From Amphichorda felina (lineage: Eukaryota > Ascomycota > Sordariomycetes > Hypocreales > Bionectriaceae), in contig JAEMHR010000013.1 in the NCBI GenBank assembly GCA_016490725.1, positions 124,001 through 188,000 on the forward strand: a DNA stretch of 64,000 bases, in the 5' to 3' direction. The translations under genes and the position numbers were made by a program. Position 1 is the first letter of the stretch. The number at the start of each line of letters is the position of its first letter. The notes beneath the pieces were generated by a model. The model was given only the letters and a program-made list of their open reading frames with translations, was not told the origin of the DNA and did not search any database. Shown piece after piece: positions 35,283-48,100 of this stretch.

Positions 35283-35312
35283 CCCCTCCCCTCCCCTCCC
35301 CTCCCCTCCCCT
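35283..35312. repeat. CCCCT x6 array
   Basis: Six perfect CCCCT units. The complementary strand has six runs of four G separated by one A, a sequence able in principle to form a G-quadruplex. Confidence 0.9.
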
Positions 35313-35327
35313 GCCCTCGAATGATGG

Positions 35328-35365
35328 ATAATTGATAATTGATAATCAGTTGATAATTGATTGCA
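35328..35365. repeat. TTGATAAT direct repeats
   Basis: Four closely spaced copies of a (T/G)GATAAT-like octamer just after the CCCCT array. They include GATA cores, which could bind GATA-type nitrogen regulators; this is an inference only. Confidence 0.7.
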
Positions 35366-36179
35366 GGAATATCCGCAACTACCTGCCTAGTATGCTCGAC
35401 ATCATGTTGACCCGTGCCATGCGCCGCAACACACGATTGGCCATGGCGCACCCAGCTGCAGCGCCGAATCAACCTCAAACACCGGAATGATGACTGCGCT
35501 GAATACGACATGCGGCACGCAAGTCCCCAGGATGCAGGACCACGTTTTCTGATGCCGAACTTGTGCCCGTGTCGTCGTGTCGGCGAGTCGGCGACGGTGG
35601 CATCAGCTCGCCTGAGCTCGTCGCCTGAGTTCGGCGTCTGCAGCGGCTGCGGCTAAGCTTACCCTGGACAAGAGCCACGAGATCACGAGATGGGCCTGGA
35701 GCTTGCAACAGATCCGTCTCCGAACGCAGTCAGCCAAGGAACGGTTTGAAGTTGGAGCCTGGCTGAGGGAGCGTAATACGGGGCCCAGAAGCACCGATGA
35801 GGCACGCCGACTCTGGGAGGATTTCCCACATACACTCTAGCCGGGCTGCTGAGGAATAGTCATCGGGATGAGGTACTATGAACAAGCAGAGCTAGCCTAG
35901 TAAGCCGGTGTTGTACTTGGTCTAGACCATGATTATCGCCATGTTGTGGGTGTTGAAGGCCGAGTGTTGCAAGCCGAGTGCTGCAAGCTCCCTCGATTAT
36001 ACTGTATACATATGTTGCCTCTCCAGTCCGGCTTCTAGCTACGACAAGTATGAGGCTCACTTTCCACTACATTATAAGCGCTAGCAACAATTATTTTCAT
36101 AGAATGATCAGACGGCCTCTCCTGTCTGTGCTCTAGACCAACAACTCCACTTCCACACTCTACTATTTACTATTCCAAC

Positions 36180-39100
36180 ATGTCTCAGCATGTAAATGAG
36201 CCAATCGCCATCATCGGAAGCGCCTGTCGCTTCGCTGGAGACGCCAGTTCGCCCTCCAAGCTCTGGGAGCTGCTGGAGAAGCCCCGCGATGTTCTCAGCA
36301 GGATCCCCCACAGTCGCTTTAGTGCCAATGGCTTCCACCATCCGGATGGGCTTCACCACGGCCACTGCAATGTCGAGCATTCTTACGTCCTGTCGGAAGA
36401 CCCGGGGGCCTTTGACGCACAGTTCTTCGGGGTGAAGCCCGTAGAGGCAAAAGCTTTGGACCCCCAGCAGCGGCTGCTCCTCGAAGTGGCCTATGAAGCC
36501 CTCGAGGCAGCCGGCCAGCCCACGGAGAAGCTCCGCGGCAGTGACACGGGGGTCTTCGTGGGGCTCATGTGCGGCGACTACGAGTCGCTCCTACTACGCG
36601 ACTTCCAGAGCATCCCGACCTATCACTCGGTTGGCACAGCTCGCAGCATCATGTCGAACCGGCTGTCGTACTTCTTCGACTGGCGTGGCCCGTCCATAAC
36701 CATCGACACGGCCTGCTCCTCCAGCCTCGTGGCCGTCCACCAGGCTACACAAGCGCTGCGGATGGGAGACTGCAGAGTTGCACTGGCCTGCGGCTCTAAC
36801 CTCTTACTCGGCCCCGAAAACTACGTCGCCGAGAGCAAGCTCAAGATGCTGTCCCCTACCAGCAGAGGCCGGATGTGGGACGCAGACGCAGACGGCTATG
36901 CGCGCGGAGACGGCGTGGCCACGCTTGTTCTGAAAACACTCTCTGCTGCACTTGCAGACGGGGACCATGTCGAGTGCATCATCAGGGAGACCGGGATTAA
37001 CCATGATGGTGCCACCAGGGGCATCACAATGCCGAGTGCCACTGCCCAGGTGCAGTTGATTCGCGATACTTACGCCAGGGCTGGCCTCGATCTCTCCAAG
37101 GAGGAAGACCGGTGCCAGTATTTCGAGGCCCATGGGACCGGCACACCAGCCGGAGATCCCATCGAGGCTGAGGCGATACAGAGAGCCTTTCGTGTCGATG
37201 GGGCAGCCATACCACAGCACCCGTTATATGTCGGCTCTGTCAAGACTGTCCTCGGACACACAGAGGGGACTGCGGGCATTGCAGGAATCCTCAAAGCGTC
37301 GCTTGCTCTGCAATCCGGCCGCGTTCCCCCGAACCTCCTATTTAACCACCTTAGCCCACAGGTGGCCCCTTTCTATGACAATCTTGAAATTCCTACCGTT
37401 GCCAAAGCGTGGCCACTGCGCGGTGCCACTGGGTCGCCTCGCCGCGCGAGCGTCAACAGCTTTGGGTTTGGAGGTGCTAACGCCCACGCTATTCTCGAGA
37501 GCTTTGAGGGCGGCGGTGTATTGTCCAAACACCAGGGCAAAGAGAGAGAGTCGTTCGCCCCCTTTGTGTTCTCTGCGGGGTCGAGCAAGTCCCTCGTTGC
37601 CCTGCTATCGTCTTACTCCGAGTTCCTCGGAAGGGACGGGCCCTCTGACGCCCGGGATCTATCCTTCACGCTCTCCCAGCGGAGGTCGGCTCTACCGTAC
37701 CAGATCGCCTTTCCTGGGGGCTCGGTGAAGAGCCTGCGGGAGGCGATTGACTCCAGGCTCCGGGAGAATGATACCTCTGCGGGGACAAGATCACCTGGCT
37801 TTTCGGCGTCGTCCCCAGCGCGAATCCTGGGGATATTTACGGGGCAGGGCGCCCAGTACGCGCGCATGGGCGCTGATCTGATTGAACGATCCCCTTTCGC
37901 GAGGAAAGTGATCCAAGAGCTGGAGCATCACCTTTCTGGGCTCCCCGAAAGTGACCGGCCTGCTTGGTCGCTTACAGCCGAGCTCCTGGCCGATGACTCC
38001 TCAACCCGTCTTCAAGAGGCAGCCATCTCACAGCCCCTGTGCACCGCTGTGCAGGTTCTGCTGGTCAAGATGCTCCGGCTCGCAAATGTCAACCTGGAGG
38101 GCATCGTGGGCCACTCGTCGGGGGAGATAGCGGCCGCGTACGCCGCCGGGTACCTCTCGTCGAGAGACGCAATCTGCATCGCATACTACCGGGGTCTTCA
38201 TTGCGGACTGGCGGGCAGCAGCCTCAACGGAAACAATATACCAGGGGCTATGCTCGCCGTGGGGACTAGCCTGGATGATGCGACCTCGCTCTGCGAGCTG
38301 CCCGAGTTTGCCGGCCGGGTTTGCGTTGCCGCTGTCAACTCATCCTCGAGTGTTACTCTTTCCGGCGACGCTGATGCTATTTCTGAGCTGGAAGACATCC
38401 TCGAGGATGAGAAGAAGTTTAGGAGACGTCTGAGGGTCGACAAGGCCTACCATTCTCACCATATGCTACCGTGCTCTGAGCCATACCTCAGGTCGCTGCA
38501 GACCTGCGGCATCCAGGTGCAGACTCCGGCTTCGGACAGCTGCCGCTGGTACTCTAGCGTCTACGAGGGAGTAGGTGATGACTTTGACAAGGACCGGCTC
38601 GCGGGTAGCTACTGGGTCGACAACATGGTCCGCCCTGTTCTCTTCTCCCCAGCGATTGAGCAGGCCGTGGCCTCGGGCCACTTCGACATGGCGCTCGAGA
38701 TTGGTGCGCATCCGGCGCTGAAGGGGCCTGCAAGCCAGACGCTCCAGGAGCTCCTCGGCCAGGATCTCCCGTACTCTGGGATCCTCTCGCGCGGAGTGGA
38801 CGCCGTCCAGGCCTCCTCGGCTGCCATGGGATTCCTCTGGACGCATCTGGGCCGGCGGTTCATCGACCTGGTCAACTACGAGGAGTCCATGAGCGGCGAT
38901 TCCTCGTCCCCAGCCTTGGTCAAGAACCTCCCCACCTACCCCTGGGACCACGACACGCGGTACTGGCACGAGTCGCGCATCTCGAGGGCCTTCCGCGGCC
39001 GCACCGGCAGGGTGCACCCGCTGCTGGGCGATGCCACGCCCGATAGCTCTCCGCACCATCTCAGCTGGAGGAACCTGCTTCGGGTGCGGGAGCTCGAGTG

Positions 39101-42100
39101 GATGCCGGGGCACCAGCTCCAGAACCAGACCGTGTTCCCGGCCGCCGGGTACCTCGCCTCTGCCCTGGAGGCGTCCAAGGCCCTGGCTGCTGGCCGCGAG
39201 ATACGCCTGATCGAGGTCGAGGACTTTGTTATCCACCAGTCCATCGCGTTCAACGACGAAGACGACGACGCGGGCGTCGAGACGCTGATAATGCTGACCG
39301 ATGTCAGCAGGCATCGTACCTCTGCGGACACCGTCGAGGCAAAGTTCGCATACCGCTCTGCGGCGGGCAGGGAGCCCGACAGTCTTGCGCTCACTGCCAC
39401 GGGGGTTGTCCGCGTCCAGCTGGGCGAGCCTTCGGAGGAGGCACTGCCGCAGCGGGGGCCGACGGTGCCGCACATGATCGAGGTCGACTCTGACCGGTTC
39501 TACCACTCGCTTGCGGATATGGGGTATATCTACAGCGGAGACTTCCAGGGGTTGTCGTCGCTGAAGAGGAAGCTGGGCCACGCATCTGGCCTCGTCAGTG
39601 TAGTTCACGAGGACGAGGATAGTCTGCTGGTGCATCCGGCCACACTGGACTGTGCACTCCAGTCGATCATACTTGCATACAGCTACCCACACGACGGACG
39701 GCTGTGGTCGCTCCATGTCCCGACGAGTTTTGCCAGGCTACGGGTCAACCCGCAGCTCGTCGGTCCAAACTGGTCGGCCGTGACATCTGTTGCATTCGAC
39801 TCGGCCACCACGGACTCTGACGGCTCTGGCATCCTCGGTGACGTTGACATATTGGGCCCAGACTCCAACCACGTCGCGATCCAGCTCGAGGGCATGAAGG
39901 CCGTCCCCTTTGCCGCAGCAACCCCCGCCAGTGACAAGAAGGTATTCTCGCGGACGAGCTGGAAGAGCATGGACCCGGACGGCGAGGCCGTGGCCCGCGA
40001 TGACGTGGTCACCCAGGAGGAGGAAGATCTGGCCTACGTCCTGGAGCGCATCTCGACGTTCTACACGAGGCAGTTTGACCGGGACCTACCGGCGGATCAC
40101 GCCGCGAGGACGCAGGCCCCGTTTAGCCACTATCTCAACTTCTGCCAGCATATTAATGAGTTACAGCGGAGTGGAAAGCACGTATACGCCAAGAAGGAGT
40201 GGCTGGATGATACTCTGGATGATATCACGGCCGCTAGCGCACGGTAAGTTTACAGGATTCCTACTACCCTTGCCTGAAAAAAGGGGGAGAGGGGGTTTGT
40301 TCGTTCCCAGCTGACGACTTCGCGCCATTACAAGGTTCGCCCACACTCCAGACGTCAGAATCATGAAAGCGGTGGGCGAGCAGATGCCCCGCGTCTTCGA
40401 GGGGCAGACGACCATCCTGGAGCACCTTCGCCCAGACAACCTCCTGGACGACTACTACGTCGGTGCGCTGGGCTTCCCGCACTTCTCCAAGTGGCTGGGC
40501 CGCACGGTTGGCCAGCTCACGCACCGGTATCCACGGATGAATATACTGGAAATAGGTCAGTCTGGGCTCTGATAACTTACACGTGGTCTCGTTGCTGAAA
40601 ACTGTTTGGCCAGGTGCTGGTACGGGAGGCGCGACAAAGAGCATCCTCAGGATGATCGGCGGGGACTTTGCGTCGTATACATTTACCGACATCTCCAGCG
40701 GCTTCTTCGAGGTGGCGCAGTCTGCGCTCGCCGAGTACAAGGACCGCATGACGTTCAAGACCCTAGACGCCGAGAAGGACCCCGTCGCTCAGGGGTTCAC
40801 ACCAGGTTCATACGACCTCATCGTCGCCTCGTTCGTCATCCACGCGACCGACAGGCTCGAGGTGGCCATGCGCAATGTGCGCCGCCTGCTGAAGCCCGGC
40901 GGGTACGTGGCCTTTGCCGAGAGCACCAACAACGACCAGACGCGCGCGGGCTTCATCTTTGGCACGCTCCCTGGGTGGTGGGCTGGTGCCGCCGAGGGCC
41001 GCGTCCTCTCGCCCTGCGTGTCTGCCGAGCGCTGGGATCATGTGCTTCGGGGGACCGGGTTCTCGGGCATCGACACCATTACCCCGGAGCATTTTGAGCG
41101 CATCTATGCGGGCTCAGTGTTCGTGTCGCAGGCGGTGGACGACGGCGTCTCCTTCGTCCGCGAGCCACTGTCGGCTGGCCTCCCGAGCTCGCTGCCAGAT
41201 GAGCCGCTGCGGGACCTCATCATCCTGGGCGGGACCTCTCTGCGGGTGGCGCAGTTGGTCGCCAGGGTCGAGAAGCTTGCCAGGCAATATGCGCGGTCCA
41301 CGACCGTCTTCAAGACCCTCGCCGACGTCGATGCCGGGTTGATAGTGCCTCGGTCCACCGTCCTCAGCTTGATCGAGCTGGACAAGCCCGTCTTCCAGGA
41401 CATGACCCGTGGCGACTTTGAGACTCTCAAGGCCATCTTCCAGGCCGAGAAGAGTCTTCTCTGGGTCACCAGCGGCAGGCGCTCCGACGACCCCTTCTCC
41501 AATATGGTTGCGGGCTTTGGCCGATCGGCTGTGCACGAAGTGCCGGAGCTCCGGCTGCAGCTCCTCGATTTCGAGGCCCGCAGCCGCATCAACGCCAGGG
41601 ACCTGGCCGAGGCGCTTCTCCGGTTTGTGATGGAGGGTGAGATGGCCGACGAGTCACTCTGGTCTCTGGAGCCGGAGATTGTCGTCGATGAGGCAGGGCG
41701 TCGCTTGATTCCCAGACAAGAGACATGGCCAGAGGCCAACGATCGATACAACTCGGAGAGACGCCGGATTACCCGGTCTGTGGACATCAATGAGACTGCT
41801 GTCGTCGTCGAGAAGAACGGTGGCGAGTATACCCTGGCTTCGCATAGCACGGATCCCTCCCACTCGCCAGGGTCGGAAATCGAGATGACGGCCATCTACG
41901 GGACTGTCTCGGCCCTCAGGACTCGTCTAGGACATCACTTTCTCGTCCTGGGGCTCGACCGGCAGACAGGGACCAAGCATATTGCCCTCACCAAATCTCT
42001 AGCCTCCGTCCAGCACGTCTCGGCAGAGTCGACGATAGCATTCGACCAGGTCTTGGGATACTCGCCCTCCCAGACTTTAGCGCTGGTGGCTACGAGTCTC

Positions 42101-45100
42101 ATCTCCAAGACCATTGCCGACTCAGCCCTTCCGAGCCAAACCCTCATCTTGCACAACCCGACCCGTCTCATTGCCAGGTCCGTCTCTCGGCTGGCTTCGG
42201 TTAAGGGAGTACACGCCATCTTTACCACAGACATGGAGGGCTCTGCCGTGCCAGACTCTTGGATTAGACTGTCTCCACGCATGCCCAGGCGCGAAATCCA
42301 ACTGCTTCTTCCAAAGCAGGCATCCAACTTCTGGGAGATTCGTCGCGGCGCCGGCCATTTCTCAGCCCGGGAAGCCATCCTGGCCTCTCTGCCCGCACAG
42401 TGTCGTGTTGAGAGCCTGGACTCCATCTTCGCCGACAAGGCTACCGCTGTCCCGCAGAGCCTAAATACTCTCCTGGCTGAGGAACTCAGAGATGCCATCT
42501 CCAACGCTGGCAGTGAGACGGGTTCTGACTACTCCTGGGAATTCGACACCATCAGTATCGCGGACATCGCTAGCGGAGCCAAGCCCGCCAATCCCCTCTC
42601 GATCGTGAACTGGGAAAGCACGCATCCCGTCCCCGTCCAGGTATCCCGCCTGGACTCGAGGCCTCTCTTTAGATCTGACGGCGTCTACTGGCTTGTCGGG
42701 CTGTCAGGGACGCTTGGCCTGTCACTCTGCGACTGGATGGTCAAGCACGGGGCCAGAAACGTGGTCATATCCAGTCGCAACCCCGGAAAGATTGATCCTG
42801 CCTGGGTCGAGACGAACAGGCAGAGGGGAGCCACAGTGAAGCTGTTCGCCAAGTGAGTACCCATGCGCGCGTGTTTTTTCCCGTTGTGACTGTCGTGTTG
42901 CTGACTTATACCAGTGATATTACCAACCAAAACGAGGTAGAGGACCTTTACAACACAATCACCAACACCCTTCCTCCGCTTCTAGGCGTGGTCCAGGGAG
43001 CCATGGTATTGAGGGATTCTGCCATCCGCGAGATGAGCCACGAGCAGATGACGGATGTGCTGCGGCCACGAGTCCAGGGCACACTGCACCTGGACAGGAT
43101 GCTGGACCAGCAAAATCTAGACTTCTTCGTCCTGCTCTCCTCCATGACGGGCGTCATTGGCAACATGGGGCAGGCAAACTACACCACGGCCAACGCCTTC
43201 ATGTCCAGCCTCGCGGCGAGCCGACGAAAGAGGGGCCTTGCGGCATCCGTGGTCAACGTCGGTGTGATTGTCGGCGCCGGCTACGTGACCCGCGAGGTCA
43301 GCAACATGGACGAGAAGAGGCTCGACCGCGGCGGCATGATGAGGATGTCCGAGACCGACTTCCACCAGATGTTCGCCGAGGCCATCGAGGCGGGCAGGCC
43401 GGGCTCTGGCTACGACCCGGAGGTCTCGACGGGGCTGCGCGAGATCCTGGCCGACTCGCCGCTGCCGCCGACGTGGCATGACAACCCCAAGTTCTCGAGG
43501 TTCGTCTTGCAAAAGTCGGCCGAAGACGCTGGGAGCGGCACGGAGAAGGCGACGCTATCGGTCAAGCAGCGGCTCGAGGCTGCCGAGGGGGACGACGATA
43601 TCCGCGTGTTGATCAAAGGTAAGCTGGCTCCACATGCTCTGTCCAAGATTACAATAGCTGAAGCTGACGTGTGTCTAGAAACACTGGGAGCGAAGCTGCG
43701 GGCCGTGTTGCAGATGGACACCGACGACGACGCCCTGATGGGGATGCGCACCGACGAGATCGGCCTCGACTCCCTGATTGCCGTCGACATCCGCTCGTGG
43801 TTCCTGAAGAACTACGAGGTCGGCATCCCGGTGCTGAAGATCCTGGGCGGCGCCCGCATCTCCGACCTTGTTGAGCAGGCCTTCGAGGAGCTGCCTGCGA
43901 GCCTTGCCCCCAGCGCGAGGAGAGGCTCCGACTCTCTCGACGAGTCAACCAGCGAGACACGCGAGTCTGCCAGCGACGACACCCCTTCGCTGCCGACACC
44001 AGGCTCGTCGACGCCCAGCACCTCTGCCTCCTCGACTGTTTCGCCGCCAGCTGAGACGGAAATCTCCAAGCCCCTAGCGGGCAGTAGCAGCAGCAGCGCC
44101 GCGGATTTCAACACCGCCATCCCCAAGCCGAGGATCGAGAAATCGAGCAGTATGTCCTACTCTCAGTCCATATTCTGGTTCGTCCACTCGCTGATGGACG
44201 ACAAGACGACGCTCAACCACACGGGGCTGTTCCGCATCTCGGGGGCCCTCCGGGTAGCCGACCTGCAGAGGGCAGTCAGGGAGGTCGGACAGCACCACGA
44301 GTCGCTCCGGACGTGCTTCTTCGAGGATGAGCAGGGCGCCGTGGTACAGGGGGTTCTGGAGGAGGGGACACTACAGCTGGAGCAGGCGCAGGTTGGCGGG
44401 GAGTCGGATGTGACGAGGGAGTTCGAGGCGATGAGGGCTCACGTCTACGGCCTGGCGTCGGGCGAGGTGATGCGCATCCGCCTCCTGACGCAGTCTGCGT
44501 CGACCAACTACCTCCTCATCGGATGCCACCACATCAACGTCGACGGCATCAGCCAGCAGGTGCTGATGGCCGACCTGGAAAGAGTCTACAGAGGCCACGC
44601 TCTAGACCCCAGCGTCCTGCAGTACCCGGACTACGCCGCCAGGCAGAGGGACGAGGTCCGGAGGGGCGCTTTCGACGACGACGTGTCCTTCTGGAAGGCC
44701 GAGTTCGCCACCATCCCCGAGCCTCTGCCTCTCACGCGCAGCCGCGTGTCGGTCCGCCGACCGCTCAGCGCATACACGGCCAACAAGGTGGACCTGCGCG
44801 TCGACGCAGCGCTCGCCGCCCGCATCCGCAGCGTGTCGAGGGCGCACCGCGCCACGAGCTTCCACTTCTACCTGACGGCGTTCGAGGTGCTGCTGCACCG
44901 CCTGACGGGGGCGGTGGACTTTGCCGTCGGCATGGCGGACGGCAACCGCAAGGACGAGGAGACCCTCGCCGTCTTCGGCCCGCTCGTCAACCTCGTGCCG
45001 CTGCGCGTGCGCGTGGCCGGCGGCCGGACGTTCGGGCAGGACCTGGAGGAGAACCGCCGGAGGAGCCTCGCCGCGCTGGAGCACTCGCGGGTGCCGTTCG

Positions 45101-48100
45101 AGGTGCTGCTGAGCGAGCTGCGCGTGGGGCGGTCGGCGGCACACAGCCCCATCTTCCAGGCCTTCATCGACTACCGGCAGGGGACCAGGGAGCAGGTGCC
45201 GTTCTCCAATGTCTCGATGGAGCTGCTCAGGTTCGAGCCGGGGAGGACGGCGTACGACCTGAGCATCGACATCATCGACAACCCGGGGGGGGATGCCTTG
45301 GTGTCGGTCATTGGGCAGGGGGAGCTGTACTCGGCGGCCAACATGCGGGTCATCGCAGACAGCTTCAGGGACATCTTGACTGGATTCTCGGTGGCCCCAG
45401 AGAGGCAGGTTACGGGTGACTGGCAGTATGGTGATGTGCACACAAGGGAGAGCTTGCGTCTTGGTCGAGGTGAGTGGTTCCCTCAGCAAGGACCGAGTGC
45501 AAAGTAACATGGTCAAGGCTAACTCACGGGATTACAGGGGCCTCATTCACGAGCTGCTGGCCGAACACACTGCCACATCGCCTCGAGGCCGTCATCGATG
45601 CTAACAAGAGCAAGACAGCGGTGACGACTGTCGGCGGCGCATCCCTCACGTACGAGGGATTGGCACAGAGGACGGCCGCCATTGCTCAGACTCTTGTCGA
45701 GGCTGGTGTCCTCCCGGGACAGCGAGTCGCCGTCTATCAGCAGTCAGGTTGCGACTGGGTCTGCTCCATGCTGGCCGCGTTGAACATGGGAGCTGTCTAC
45801 GTGCCGCTGGATCCCAAGATACGGACATCTAGGCTAGCAGCCATGGTCGATGATTGCGTTCCTACAGCTATCCTTACTGACGAGGCACAGAAGGCGCAGT
45901 GCTATGGCCTCGGGGCCCCTGAAGGCATCATCATCGACGTCACGTCCGTTCCTCACACCACATCCAGCCCGCTGAAGCCTGTCGCAACTCCGGACGGCGA
46001 TGCCGTCATCCTCTACACGAGCGGCTCGACCGGCAAGCCCAAGGGCGTCGTACTCAAGCACTCGAGCCTCCGCCACGAAGTCGAGGTCTCGGCCGGCGTG
46101 TACGGGCTCTCGCCCGACGTTGCAGTCCTCCAGCAGAGCTCCTTTGGCTTCGACATGTCGGTCCTGCAGATGCTCCTGGCACTCGCGCTAGGCGGCAGGC
46201 TGTGTATGATCCCAGAGCACATGCGCGGCGACTCCCTGGCCATTGCGGACGCCATTGCCGATCAGGGCGTCACCTTCACCTGCGCCACGCCGTCGGAGTA
46301 CACGAGCTGGCTGCGCTACGGGAGCCGCGAGCGCCTGCGCAAGTCGGCGTGGGCTGCGGCGCTCAGTGGTGGGGAGGCCGTGACGGAGGACCTGCTGTCC
46401 CAGTTCCGGTCCCTGGACAAGGAGGGCTTGCGCCTCTTCAACGGGTACGGGCCGACCGAGACGACCTGCTGCTCATCCAAGATGGAGCTTGCGTACGAGC
46501 AGCGAGGCGCATACTCGGGGGGGATACCCGCGGGAAGGGCCTCGCCGGGTGAGTCCATCTACATCATCGACGAGCAGATGCGTCTACTGCCACCTGGCTT
46601 TCCCGGTGAGATTGCCATTGGCGGCATCGGCGTCGCCGCGCGCTACCTCAACAACAAGGCGCAGACGGAGCGATCCTTCGTCCGTGACCCTTTCGCGAGC
46701 GAGGACCATGTTAGGGGAGGATTGGTGACCATGTACCGCACCGGCGACTGGGGCCGCCTCCTTGAAGATGGGAGTCTCCTTGTCGAGGGCCGCATTGGCG
46801 GGGATACGGAGATCAAGCTGAGGGGGATGAGGGTCGATCTCACAGAGGTGGAGCGGGCGATCCTGAGCGCCGCGGGAGACACGATTGCCGAAGTCGTCGT
46901 GTCGGCGCGGAGCGGTGCGGCTGGCAGCGGTGGCCAGTGTCTCGTTGGACATGTGGTTCTCGCGCCTGGTGCGCTGCCATCAGATCCCGAGGCGTATCTG
47001 AGGGGACTTGTGGGCGAGCTTCCGCTCCCTGAGTACATGTGTCCGTCGGTGCTGCTGCCCGTCGACCAGCTCCCGAGAACGGCCAGCTCGAAGATTGATC
47101 GAAGTGCCGTCGAGGCCCTCCCCACCGCCCATGCAGAGGCCGCCCAGCCCATCTTGAGAAGGCTGTCGAGGATGGAGGCCCGGCTCAAGGACATATGGCT
47201 GGGCGTCCTATCCTCGGGGGCAATGGGCGAAATCACCACCGAGTCCGACTTCTTCCACGTCGGCGGCACCTCGATGCTCCTCGTGGGCGTGCAGGCCGAG
47301 ATTCGCAAAGATGTCGGGCCCTTGGTGCCGCTAGTCGAGCTCTTCAGCTCGAGCACTCTGGGAGCCATGGTGAGACTGGTTGCCCGGAACGTCGAGGAGG
47401 ATGCCTCGGACCTCGGGGAGGACGTCTCGATCGACTGGGACGCTGAGACGCGGCCGGAACTCGACTCTCGGCCTCTTATGGGTCCCACCATCCACAATGC
47501 GTCTCCCCCAAGGGTACCGCCCAAGGTGGTCCTCCTCACCGGCGCAGCTGGGAACCTGGGGTCGCACATCCTCGACCGTCTCCTCCAGATGCCAGTCGAC
47601 GAGGTCGTGTGCGTGGCAGTGCGCAACCTGCAGCAGCGCCTCGCCGCCGGCCTCCTCCCGCGCGACCGTCGCCTCACCTACCACGAGGGCGACCTGCGGC
47701 TCCCGCTCCTCGGCCTCCCGGCAGAGGAAGCCACGTCCATCTTTGCGCGGGTCGACGCGGTGATCCACAACGGCGCCGAGGTCAGTCACCTCAAGAGCTA
47801 CGCGAGCCTCCGGGCCGTCAACATACCGTCGACGAGGGAGCTGGCGCGGCTATGCGCACCGCGCAGGGTGCCCCTGCACTTCGTCTCGACCGCCCAGGTC
47901 GCCACCCTCGCGGCCAGGGACGTCTTCGGCGAGGTCTCGGCCGGGGATGCAGAGCCCGAGGACGACGCGGACGGGTACGCCGTGTCCAAGTGGGCGGCCG
48001 AGCGGCTCCTCGAGCGGGCCAGCGACGCGGGCGGCGCGCCCGTGGTGATCCACCGGCCGTCGAGCATCATGGCCGACGCGAGCAAGGACGGCGGGCGTGC

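Larger units (their letters stand above)
34672..36179. promoter_or_regulatory. Divergent promoter region, P450 / PKS-NRPS
   Basis: About 1.5 kb between the two divergent start codons, without a convincing gene. It holds four tandem-repeat arrays, listed separately: an 11-bp unit, a CCCTCCAAAA-type unit, CCCCT and TTGATAAT. It must contain the promoters of both genes. Candidate CGG triplets occur near 34825-34885 and 35580-35600, but no clear paired motif stands out. Confidence 0.5.

Noticed and set aside
34893..35312. Possible CRISPR-like array
   Set aside because: The units are directly adjacent with no unique spacers and the genome is eukaryotic; these are ordinary tandem repeats.
38466..39716. 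416-codon minus-strand frame
   Set aside because: Antisense shadow within the GC-rich AT/DH region of the PKS-NRPS.
44602..45516. 304-codon minus-strand frame
   Set aside because: Antisense to the condensation domain; no domain features.
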